A DNA stretch of 8,953 nucleotides, taken from Clostridiales bacterium. Lineage in GTDB: Bacteria; Bacillota; Clostridia; Lachnospirales; Lachnospiraceae. The notes below the pieces were generated by a model. The model did no database searches. It had not been told where the DNA came from and was given only the letters and a program-made list of their open reading frames with translations. The stretch covers positions 1 through 8,953 of the forward strand of contig JAAZDA010000115.1 in NCBI GenBank assembly GCA_012512995.1, read 5' to 3'. Both the position numbers and the translations under genes were made by a program. Below are positions 1 through 5,881 of this stretch, piece after piece. Position 1 is the first letter of the stretch. Every line of letters begins with the position of its first letter.

Positions 1-110
1 GATAGGCTTGACGGCTGCTCACCGCAGATTGTTTCAATATTACTCATTACAAGCACATAGATGAATATTCTGGCCAAGACGCCAAACAATTCAGCTTTTT
101 TATTTCCCAC
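1..110 (-). CDS. 5' end of an unidentified protein, cut by the window edge
   Basis: A minus-strand reading frame opens with GTG at 110-108 and stays open for 36 codons to the window edge. A good Shine-Dalgarno (AAAGGAGA) lies about 7 bases upstream. The peptide begins VGNKKAELFGVLARIF and contains a short hydrophobic stretch (ARIFIYVLVM, about residues 13-22). The frame ending RRLNGGK-stop just upstream overlaps this GTG by a few bases, the usual layout of coupled genes, which supports a real start. I do not recognise the family and too little is visible to name it. It follows the truncated GyrI-like gene and sits in the decayed left part, so it may belong to whatever replaced that gene's 3' end. 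Confidence 0.4.
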   Translation of the reverse strand, partial: MGNKKAELFGVLARIFIYVLVMSNIETICGEQPSSL

Positions 111-172
111 CGTTTAATCTCCTTTTAGCCGTTGCGACATGATCTTTGTATTGTATAAAAACAGGTGTGCAG

Positions 173-496
173 TCAGCACGCTTTATTTGCGGCTTCCTGA
201 ATGTTGGAACCGTCAAAATCATAGGCACGGTATTCGCCGGTCTGTACTTTTGCTTGCATCTGCGCAAAGAAATCCGCTGTTGCGGTAAAGATTGTCAGGT
301 CATAAGCACCCGTTTCATCCGATTCATAGTTTGCATATTTGGAGATTGGAGACAAGCCCTGCTGGAAAACTCCAACACTGTCAAACATTAACGGAATTTT
401 TCCGCTGACAATGTCCTGCCAGACCTCGTTAATCTTGCCCATGACGCCTTCCGAGTTGTCTGTATGAATCGTAATTTCTTTTAATAAGTAAGCCAT
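173..496 (-). pseudogene. GyrI-like / effector-binding domain protein, C-terminally truncated
   Basis: This 107-residue frame starts at ATG 496-494 behind a strong ribosome site (AGGAGGAGAACA), 61 bases after padR on the same strand. Upstream codons in the same frame overlap padR and lack a better start. The pattern is that of small GyrI-like/AraC effector-binding proteins: an N-terminal strand (LLKEITIHTD), a helix (GKINEVWQDIVSG), and a core with YESDETGAYDLTIF, then KVQTGEYRAYDFDG and the start of the final helix (QEAANKA). Such proteins are usually about 150 residues and continue past this helix with a Trp-containing segment. Here the frame hits TGA straight after NKAC, so roughly the last 40-45 residues are missing. 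The DNA after the break reads in another frame into a different C-terminus (CTPVFIQYKDH to RRLNGGK-stop). Probably non-functional; family assignment is moderately sure. Confidence 0.55.
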
Positions 497-557
497 TGTT
501 CTCCTCCTGATTTTTTCACTTTTTATTTCGTAGTGTAAATATAAATAGTCCTTCGCC

Positions 558-1085
558 TTATTCATCATTCGGCTGCAGTGAGGCAAGCCAAGTTTCAATG
601 GCCTGTACTAGAATATACTGCTGCTGCAAAACAGCCAAACCGGTTTCAGGAATGTCGGGTGCGTTCTCTTTCCGGCTGATATTGTCTTCCAAATAGGATT
701 TCAGTTCGTTCACGCCATGTTCGATGGAATCAAGACAGCGGGTTCTTAATTCCGGCGTCAATTTGTCAATATTAACAATCACCGCATTGAAATCCAAAAA
801 AAGATAAATCGGCTTTTCAGCGATTTCCAGCATAAGTGCTTCAAATTCTCTCTTTCCCGCATCCGTGAGAGAATAGACCGCTTTTTCCGGCATCTTGCCT
901 TCCTTCACGGCGGTACCTGCAATCAGTCCTTTTTCTTCAAGCTGAAGCACTTTCTTATAGATAGATGGGGTGCTTACCTTTACCCATTTTGAAATGTTCC
1001 GGTATTCTACCAGCTTCTGAATATCATAAGCACTTAAATCCTGATCCTTCAGTATTCCTAACACGATTAAATCTATGGTGTTCAT
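558..1085 (-). CDS. PadR-family transcriptional regulator
   Basis: This is an intact 175-residue DNA-binding repressor-type protein. The N-terminal winged helix covers about residues 1-85: MNTIDLIVLGILKDQDLSAYDI, then STPSIYKKVLQLEEKGLI as recognition region, then the wing VYSLTDAGKREF. This is the standard PadR layout. A helical C-terminal half (about 90-175) serves dimerisation in this family. ATG at 1085-1083 was chosen over an upstream in-frame start because AAGGAGAAATAT precedes it and PadR proteins begin in this manner. It is divergent from a MATE efflux pump gene, with two palindromic operator candidates in the shared 112-base gap, so it probably controlled that pump and itself, as is common for PadR/transporter pairs. 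The inducing ligand is unknown. The regulator is intact although its apparent target is broken. Confidence 0.85.
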   Translation of the reverse strand: MNTIDLIVLGILKDQDLSAYDIQKLVEYRNISKWVKVSTPSIYKKVLQLEEKGLIAGTAVKEGKMPEKAVYSLTDAGKREFEALMLEIAEKPIYLFLDFNAVIVNIDKLTPELRTRCLDSIEHGVNELKSYLEDNISRKENAPDIPETGLAVLQQQYILVQAIETWLASLQPNDE

Positions 1086-1112
1086 ATATTTCTCCTTTTT
1101 CTCCTTGACGAC

Positions 1113-1167
1113 TACTATAAAGTATAGTACTGTAATATCTGTTGTCAAGTGCTATAAATTATAGTAC
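1113..1167. promoter_or_regulatory. Paired palindromic operators between padR and the MATE gene
   Basis: There are two dyads. TACTATA-AAG-TATAGTA is at 1113-1129 and CTATAA-A-TTATAG at 1152-1164. Aligned as direct repeats, CTATAAAGTATAGTAC (1115-1130) and CTATAAATTATAGTAC (1152-1167) match at 14 of 16 positions, 37 bases apart. They cover the PadR -10 box and the likely plus-strand promoter zone of the MATE gene. PadR proteins bind such AT-rich dyads as dimers. That PadR binds here is inferred. Confidence 0.6.
1121..1148 (-). promoter_or_regulatory. Promoter of the padR-type gene
   Basis: On the minus strand TTGACA (1148-1143) and TATACT (1126-1121) are separated by 16 bases, a near-consensus housekeeping promoter. 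It ends about 36 bases before the PadR start codon. The -10 box lies inside the palindrome at 1113-1129, consistent with autorepression. Confidence 0.65.
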
Positions 1168-1197
1168 TTTTGTTGTTTTGTGTGAAAGGAGATTCAA

Positions 1198-2149
1198 ATG
1201 GACAAACCTAATTCTAAAATGGAACTGCTGGGCAGTGTACCAATTCCGAAAGCGCTGCTTGCACTGGGGCTTCCGACCATGGTTGGAATGCTAATCAACG
1301 CATTGTACAACTTGGTAGATGCCTATTTTGTGGGCGGGCTTGGAACCGATGCAATGGGTGCCATTACCGTTGCCTATCCGTTGGGGCAGGTGATCGTGGG
1401 TCTGGGCTTGCTGTTCGGAAATGGTGCCGCCGCTTATCTTTCTCGCTTGTTGGGCAAGGGCGACAAAAAAACGGCCAACCAGGTGGCCAGTACCGCTTTG
1501 TACAGCGGCGTGCTGATTGGAGCAATCGCAATTTTGTTTTCCGTGATTTTTCTGAACCCAATCTTGCGGCAGCTTGGTGCGCTGGATAGTGTAATGCCTT
1601 ATGCAATTTCCTATACCAGAATCTACATCACTTTTTCCATTTTCAACGTATTTAATGTAACGATGAACAATATCGTGTCCAGCGAAGGTGCAGCAAAAAC
1701 TGCTATGTGCGCTTTGATGGCGGGTGCTATCCTGAATGTAGTTTTGGATCCGATTTTCATCTACTCGTTGGGGCTTGGCCGCTGCTATTTTCTCCAACGG
1801 GATTATGTCGCAATTTACCAAAAGTGACATGGAAATGATTCGTGTTGGGCAGATTGCATTGCGTGCAAACGGAATCTCTTTTATCCTGTTTGGCTTCTAC
1901 ACGGTTTACTCTTTCCTGTTTTTGGTCATGGGAAAAGCCAAAGAGGGTCTTTTCCTGGGAGCTTGTCGGCAGGGAATTTGCTTCATTCCGGCTATTCTGA
2001 TTCTTCCCATGGCAATGGGGCTAAATGGCATCTTGTTTGCACAGCCTGCTGCGGATGTTCTTTCCGCTGTGATCACTGTATTTATGGCTCTACACCTGCA
2101 TCGACAGATGAAAGCGGAGCAAACAATTGCTTGCCCGGCAGAAAAGTGA
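1198..2149 (+). pseudogene. MATE-family multidrug efflux pump, internal deletion and frameshift
   Basis: The gene starts at ATG 1198 behind AAAGGAG and reads as a MATE (multidrug and toxin extrusion) cation antiporter for 194 residues. Features include PKALLALGLPTMVGMLINALYN, DAYFVGGLGTDAMGA, GNGAAAYLSRLLGKGD and LNVVLDPIFIYSLGLG. From about 1780 this frame runs into unrelated residues and stops at 1825-1827. The homology resumes one frame over from about 1775 (AAAIFSNGIMSQFTKSD, RANGISFILFGFYTVYSFLFL) and continues to TGA 2147-2149. The two remnants total about 318 residues against about 450 for the family, so roughly 130 residues around the pseudo-twofold centre are gone. The product would lack several membrane helices and cannot form a transporter. 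The break is within GGGCTTGGCCGCTGC (1771-1785). The intact ancestor would have been an inner-membrane drug/Na+ or H+ antiporter, presumably under the divergent PadR. Confidence 0.8.
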
Positions 2150-2191
2150 TAGCAAAAGCAAGCTCTCAACGGACATCAATTACATTGCTTT

Positions 2192-2422
2192 TCATGAATA
2201 AGGAGGGATACGATGGAAGGCGGCCAATGGATACTGTGCCCACTTTGTAATAGTAAAACTAGAATTCGAATACAAGCGAACACGACACTTTGAATTTTCC
2301 CCTGTATTGTCCCAAGTGTAAGCATGAGAAAGTTTCTCTTTGTACTGCGCTGCTGATACAACAACGATCCCGATCTTATCTTTGATGCGGTCAAATATCA
2401 CTGCATTTCCTGACTGACTCAT
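2192..2422 (-). pseudogene. 5' remnant of an unrecognised gene opposing the KTR remnant
   Basis: ATG at 2422-2420 follows an excellent ribosome site (AACGGAGGAAG). The first 31 codons read like real protein: MSQSGNAVIFDRIKDKIG, then IVVVSAAQYKEKL. Below about 2330 the frame (open to 2192, 76 codons in all) becomes the antisense of the KTR remnant and reads as low-quality sequence, so I take only about 2330-2422 as genuine and the rest as a fusion by deletion. I do not recognise the family. Its position next to a Cys-rich KTR relic suggests it came from the same mobile element. Confidence 0.35.
2213..2334 (+). pseudogene. Cysteine-rich KTR protein, frameshifted and 3'-truncated
   Basis: A strong ribosome site (AAGGAGGGATACG) precedes ATG 2213. 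The first 26 residues, MEGGQWILCPLC-NSKTRIRIQ, match the start of the small Cys_rich_KTR family, with its first CPxC pair and the K-T-R motif. A TGA at 2291-2293 interrupts it. Reading one frame over from 2293 gives NFPLYCPKCKHEKV, the expected second Cys pair, so a single base appears to be missing near 2290. After about 2334 the similarity ends and the following codons look unrelated, so the usual C-terminal third is also absent. In intact members (about 55-65 residues) two CxxC pairs probably bind zinc. These genes ride on Tn916/Tn1549-type conjugative elements; their function is not established. This copy marks former mobile-element DNA. Confidence 0.65.
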
Positions 2423-2735
2423 ATACTTCCTCCGTTATCAACTTCGTTGTTGGCAAGCAAAATTGAGCGGTCGGTCTTGTCCCTGTTATTCAATTGTCAG
2501 TTCCTGTGTTTTCCCGCGGACTTGCCAAATCTCAAAATCATTTGCCAAAAACAAGAAAATCTGGCAAGTGAACTTACCAGGACATTTTGCATACTATGTA
2601 ATTTATTACATTTCTAAATTCAGGTTCTTTACCTGTTTTTTGAAGTGATTATTTGCGATCCGAACTTTGATTGTTGATTGAAAGATTTTGTGAAAGAGGA
2701 CTTAAAAGAATGGTGTAATCATGGGTGTAATTTGG
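2423..2735. other. AT-rich non-coding gap with inverted repeats
   Basis: No convincing gene is present; the 61-codon plus-strand frame here has no family signature. What can be seen is an 8-base inverted repeat, ACTTGCCA (2520-2527) and TGGCAAGT (2562-2569). Related TTGCCA-type words occur at 2541-2548 and inverted at 2450-2457. There is also a 16-base palindrome, ATGTAAT-TT-ATTACAT (2596-2611). Repeated short words near a tRNA 3' end could be recombinase-binding sites, but no integrase gene is visible. Confidence 0.4.
2621..2641 (+). terminator. Possible weak rho-independent terminator
   Basis: CAGGT (2621-2625) can pair with ACCTG (2631-2635) across a five-base loop and is followed by six T at 2636-2641. 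The stem is only five base pairs, so the call is tentative. It would stop plus-strand transcription from the decayed region before the tRNA gene. Confidence 0.35.
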
Positions 2736-2786
2736 AAAAAGCAGAAAGCCTCATTTCGCGGCAAATGCCGTAAAATGGGGCTTTCT
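2736..2786 (-). terminator. Rho-independent terminator after tRNA-Arg
   Basis: On the minus strand AGAAAGCCCCATTTT pairs with AAATGAGGCTTTCT. An inner hairpin CGGCA-TT-TGCCG closes the top, and the stem is followed by GCTTTTTCC. The long stem plus T-run begins about five bases after the tRNA 3' end and should end the rsmG-to-tRNA transcription block. Confidence 0.85.
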
Positions 2787-2790
2787 GAAG

Positions 2791-2864
2791 TGTTCGGGAC
2801 GGGATTCGGACCCCCGACCTTCCGCTTAGGAGGCGGACGCTCTATCCAGCTGAGCTACCCAAAC
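2791..2864 (-). tRNA. tRNA-Arg (anticodon CCT)
   Basis: The minus strand folds as a 74-base cloverleaf. The acceptor GTTTGGG pairs with CCCGAAC, the D-arm is GCTCAGCTGGATAGAGC, and the anticodon stem TCCGC/GCGGA carries the loop CTCCTAA. The anticodon CCT reads AGG (Arg). The T-loop TCCGAAT is intact, but the five-base T-stem GGGGG/CCCGT has a G-G mismatch at its fourth pair and a G-T pair at the base. CCA is not encoded; A is the discriminator base. It begins 25 bases after the DUF3881 stop with no clear promoter of its own, so it may be co-transcribed. Its 3' end faces the decayed island. Confidence 0.93.
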
Positions 2865-2889
2865 ATAATACAATGCATGTGTTATATTA

Positions 2890-3897
2890 TCACAGTTTTT
2901 CGGTGTCGTCACTGTCTTTCGACTGATTTCCGGAATCTTCCCCCGGCATATCCGATTTATCGGAAGCATCTGCAGCATCCGCTGAATCCCCGTAATCTTC
3001 ATTCGTATTATCAGAAAAAACAGCACTTCCCTGCATCCAGACAATGCCCTTGAACCTGCGGCCGACGGCCGGCACGCCGAATAAATCTTTTGAGTTTATC
3101 TGAACAACGAATCTGAGGTTATTGCAGTCAACAAGTAAACGGTACAGGCTTTCGTCTGTCACATTATTGACCACTTTTTCGCATTCCTCGATCTCGCCCA
3201 TCACTGAATACAGGTCACATTCCACACCAAATGGCATGAAATAAGTATCCACGATGGTATAAACATCCTGGGTCTGCAACTGGTGGGATATGGCCGCATA
3301 TGTATCCATATCCTGCATTGTCAGATCCTGCATCGCGTCGTCGTCACCATTCATGGCCTTGCGCATAAGTCTCGTTCGGTTAGCCATCTTCCGCCTTCCG
3401 ATTTGAATGTCTTTTGGCGTTTTGGCTACCGGCAGCATGATCGTTCCCTCCGTTGAGAGAGCTGCGAGCATACATGTTTTGCCTGTAAGATCTGCTACGT
3501 TGCGGCCAATTGATTCTGAGTCTTTCACGCAATCTATCACATTCTGAAGACGGAAAATAATCGTGGTACCGACTTTAAGATCATCGCAGACGCCTGCGAA
3601 CATGTCATCACTAAGTCTCGGCTCGATCGTGACCTGTTGCTCGGTGCTGATGATATCTGATGTCACATATGGGTAGCAGTACGAATAACGGAATTTGTCA
3701 TCATCGTCGAATTCGCCTACAACTGACACGCCAAAACCCTTGCCGTATTCAGTCCTGAATTCGGCAAGCAGCGTTTTGTCACTGTTTGTGGTATATGCGC
3801 GGTAGACCGGGTCTGAAAGGACCTGATTTATTAGTGTCTGCATTCCTGACACTGTGACCCTCTCAGATAACCCGATTGCTCTGAAATATCTGTTCAA
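2890..3897 (-). CDS. DUF3881 family protein
   Basis: This 335-residue soluble protein has unknown function. The opening MNRYFRAIGLSERVT and the body (about residues 1-290) fit DUF3881, a family I know mainly from Lachnospiraceae and often found beside serS. No signal peptide or membrane helix is seen, and I can name no catalytic motif. The start is TTG at 3897-3895: GGGGAG lies 8 bases upstream, the family N-terminus begins exactly there, and no in-frame ATG precedes it. The last 40 or so residues (about 297-335) form a low-complexity acidic tail of repeated Asp, Ser and Ala ending DSDDTEKL, longer than I expect for the family. It starts 19 bases after the serS stop, so it is almost certainly co-transcribed with serS and followed by tRNA-Arg. 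Confidence 0.75.
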   Translation of the reverse strand: MNRYFRAIGLSERVTVSGMQTLINQVLSDPVYRAYTTNSDKTLLAEFRTEYGKGFGVSVVGEFDDDDKFRYSYCYPYVTSDIISTEQQVTIEPRLSDDMFAGVCDDLKVGTTIIFRLQNVIDCVKDSESIGRNVADLTGKTCMLAALSTEGTIMLPVAKTPKDIQIGRRKMANRTRLMRKAMNGDDDAMQDLTMQDMDTYAAISHQLQTQDVYTIVDTYFMPFGVECDLYSVMGEIEECEKVVNNVTDESLYRLLVDCNNLRFVVQINSKDLFGVPAVGRRFKGIVWMQGSAVFSDNTNEDYGDSADAADASDKSDMPGEDSGNQSKDSDDTEKL

Positions 3898-3916
3898 ATG
3901 TAAAACTCCCCATAAC

Positions 3917-5209
3917 TTACTTTTTGTTCGGTACCAGCACTGTCTGACCGCCCATATATGGCTGCAGGGTCTTGGGAATCAGGACTGATCCGTCCGCCTG
4001 AAGGTTGTTTTCAAGCAGTGCGATCAGCATTCTCGGTGATGCCACTACCGTATTGTTGAGTGTGTGAGCGAGGTATTTGTTGCCGTCATCGCCCTGAACG
4101 CGGATCCTGAGGCGTCTTGCCTGGGCATCGCCCAGATTCGAGCAGCTTCCAACCTCAAAATACTTTTTCTGTCTGGGGCTCCATGCCTCGACATCGCATG
4201 AAATCACCTTAAGATCTGCCAGATCTCCGGAGCAGCATGCCAGCTGTCTTACCGGAATGTCCATTGAACGGAACAGATCGACTGTGAATCTCCAGAGTTT
4301 TTCATACCAGTCCATAGATTCTTCGGGCTTGCAGACAACTATCATTTCCTGCTTCTCGAACTGATGGATACGGTAAACACCTCTCTCTTCTATGCCATGC
4401 GCGCCCTTTTCCTTGCGGAAGCAGGGTGAATAGCTTGTCAGGGTCTCCGGGAGCTTTTTCTCTGGAATTATCTGGTCGATGAAACTGCCGATCATCGAGT
4501 GCTCAGAAGTTCCGATAAGATACAGATCCTCGCCCTCTATCTTGTACATCATTGCGTCCATTTCCGAGAAACTCATGACGCCGTCTACAACTGCTTTGCG
4601 AATCATGAAAGGTGGAATGCAATATGTGAATCCCTTTCCAATCATGAAATCACGCGCATAAGACAAAACAGATGAGTGAAGTCTTGCAATGTCGCCCTTC
4701 AGGTAATAAAATCCGTTGCCCGCGACTCTCCCCGCGGCATCAAGGTCTATTCCGTCAAAACTCTCCATGATCTGTGTATGATACGGTATTTCAAAATCAG
4801 GAACGACCGGATCTCCGAATCTCTTGAGTTCCACATTCTCGCTGTCATCTTTGCCGATCGGAACGTCCGGGGAAATCATCTGCGGTATCGCCATCATATC
4901 TTTCTTTACGATTTCTGCCGCTTCTTCCTGAATCTTATTGAGCTCTTCAAGGCGTTCCGCCCCCGCTGCGACCTGCGCTTTGAGCGCCGCCGCTTCGTCC
5001 TTCCTGCCTTCCTTCATGAGACCGCCGATCTGTTTGGAGATCGTATTTCTCTCTGAACGCAGCGAATCAGCCTCGACCTGGGCTTTCCTTGCCTCTTCGT
5101 CCTTTGCTATGACTTCATCGACCATAGGAAGTTTTGCATCCTGATACTTCTTCCTTATGTTCTCCTTTACTGCTTCCGGGTTTTCCCTTACAAATTTGAT
5201 GTCCAGCAT
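3917..5209 (-). CDS. serS: Seryl-tRNA synthetase
   Basis: A class II aminoacyl-tRNA synthetase of 430 residues, normal length, that charges tRNA-Ser (and the tRNA-Sec precursor where present) with serine in the cytoplasm. An N-terminal domain with a long helical hairpin (about 1-105) binds the tRNA long arm. The catalytic core follows: the TSE serine-binding motif at 234-236, motif 2 from CFRKEKGAHGIEERG (263-277) to IHQFEKQEM, VGSCSNLGDAQARR (353-366), and motif 3 with Arg393 ending in QPYMGG. Motif 2 and motif 3 (NNTVVASPR rather than the common bacterial NGSGLAVGR) look like the form in haloarchaea and some Clostridia. ATG 5209 follows GGGAGG at a slightly long spacing. It lies 64 bases after DUF4446, too little room for a T-box leader. 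Confidence 0.95.
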   Translation of the reverse strand: MLDIKFVRENPEAVKENIRKKYQDAKLPMVDEVIAKDEEARKAQVEADSLRSERNTISKQIGGLMKEGRKDEAAALKAQVAAGAERLEELNKIQEEAAEIVKKDMMAIPQMISPDVPIGKDDSENVELKRFGDPVVPDFEIPYHTQIMESFDGIDLDAAGRVAGNGFYYLKGDIARLHSSVLSYARDFMIGKGFTYCIPPFMIRKAVVDGVMSFSEMDAMMYKIEGEDLYLIGTSEHSMIGSFIDQIIPEKKLPETLTSYSPCFRKEKGAHGIEERGVYRIHQFEKQEMIVVCKPEESMDWYEKLWRFTVDLFRSMDIPVRQLACCSGDLADLKVISCDVEAWSPRQKKYFEVGSCSNLGDAQARRLRIRVQGDDGNKYLAHTLNNTVVASPRMLIALLENNLQADGSVLIPKTLQPYMGGQTVLVPNKK

Positions 5210-5237
5210 AGCTTCAATATCCTCCCTCTATAACTAT

Positions 5238-5262
5238 ACATGTCTGTCCGCACATGTTTTTT
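5238..5262. repeat. Short inverted repeat between DUF4446 and serS
   Basis: ACATGT at 5238-5243 and again at 5252-5257 can form a six-base stem with an eight-base loop, followed by a T-run on the plus strand only (5257-5262). No plus-strand gene precedes it, so it is probably not a working terminator. For the minus-strand transcript it is a small hairpin just upstream of the serS ribosome site. Confidence 0.35.
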
Positions 5263-5273
5263 CTGCTCCAGGA

Positions 5274-5795
5274 TTACTGTTTCTTTCTGAACCCTGAAAG
5301 TGCGTTCGCGAGCGCCTGTTCTTCTTCAGTGCCCAGATCCACGTCACTCTTTCCGTTCCTGATCACTTTGATATATGAATAACAGCCGTCAGCGCTGTGC
5401 ACTGAGTTTATCATCACGCCGCTGTTTGTCTCATCGAGCAGTGCCACCGCATAACTCAGCATGCCACCCAATTGTGAGAACGCATCATATTTTACCACAC
5501 CGACCTTCTGTATTGAACTCTTGAGTCTGAAATAGATGTTATCAATCTGGCTGCCGCAGCGGGAAAGGTCATCTCTGATTCTCTCGTTTTCATCAAACAT
5601 CGCGTCGATGTCATTCTCAAGACTCTTGCCATCTGCTCCGCGCATGAAACTGTCACACCTCGCCGACAGCTTATTCACCTTCATTATCTCTACTATCAGC
5701 AAAACAAGTAATATCACGCTTATGACTGTCAGTATCAAAACACCTGTCCACGCGTTGACTCCCGACAGTCCTGTTGCTTCTATCAATCCATTCAT
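5274..5795 (-). CDS. DUF4446 family membrane-anchored protein
   Basis: A 173-residue protein with one N-terminal membrane helix (about 17-37, WTGVLILTVISVILLVLL) and a cytoplasmic part. A charged helical/coiled segment (about 40-95) leads to the DUF4446 core: VGVVKYDAFSQLGG (98-111), LSYAVALLDETNSGVMI (113-129) and a final strand region up to GTEEEQALANAL. The family is repeatedly found directly after parB in Clostridia and its biochemical role is unknown. A link to chromosome segregation or envelope anchoring is only suggested by this position. ATG 5795 is preceded by AGAGG. It is separated from parB by 86 bases that contain a 12-base tandem repeat, and from serS by 64 bases. Confidence 0.85.
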   Translation of the reverse strand: MNGLIEATGLSGVNAWTGVLILTVISVILLVLLIVEIMKVNKLSARCDSFMRGADGKSLENDIDAMFDENERIRDDLSRCGSQIDNIYFRLKSSIQKVGVVKYDAFSQLGGMLSYAVALLDETNSGVMINSVHSADGCYSYIKVIRNGKSDVDLGTEEEQALANALSGFRKKQ

Positions 5796-5833
5796 ATATA
5801 AACCTCTATCTTAATAAACTTCTGGAGATGTAA

Positions 5834-5881
5834 TTCTTACTGTAGTTCTTACTGTGGCTCTTACTGTGGCTCTTACTGTCT
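5834..5881. repeat. 12-bp unit repeated four times, abutting the parB stop
   Basis: Four head-to-tail copies on the plus strand read TTCTTACTGTAG, TTCTTACTGTGG, CTCTTACTGTGG and CTCTTACTGTCT. The conserved core is TCTTACTGT. The array ends exactly one base before the parB stop codon on the minus strand. The unit length is a multiple of three, and one shifted minus-strand frame is open right through it. Confidence 0.9.

Noticed and set aside
2154..2192. Inverted repeat AAAAGCAA/TTGCTTTT after the MATE remnant as a terminator
   Set aside because: The loop is 25 bases and no T-run follows, so it is too weak to call.
2463..2648. A 61-codon plus-strand frame in the gap before tRNA-Arg
   Set aside because: It has no ribosome site worth naming, contains inverted repeats and a possible terminator, and its composition does not look like protein.
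2865..2870. TATTAT as a -10 box for tRNA-Arg
   Set aside because: It directly abuts the first tRNA base, so transcription would start inside the tRNA.
5210..5273. T-box riboswitch upstream of serS
   Set aside because: Only 64 bases separate serS from DUF4446, with no T-box sequence and no antiterminator-sized structure on the minus strand.
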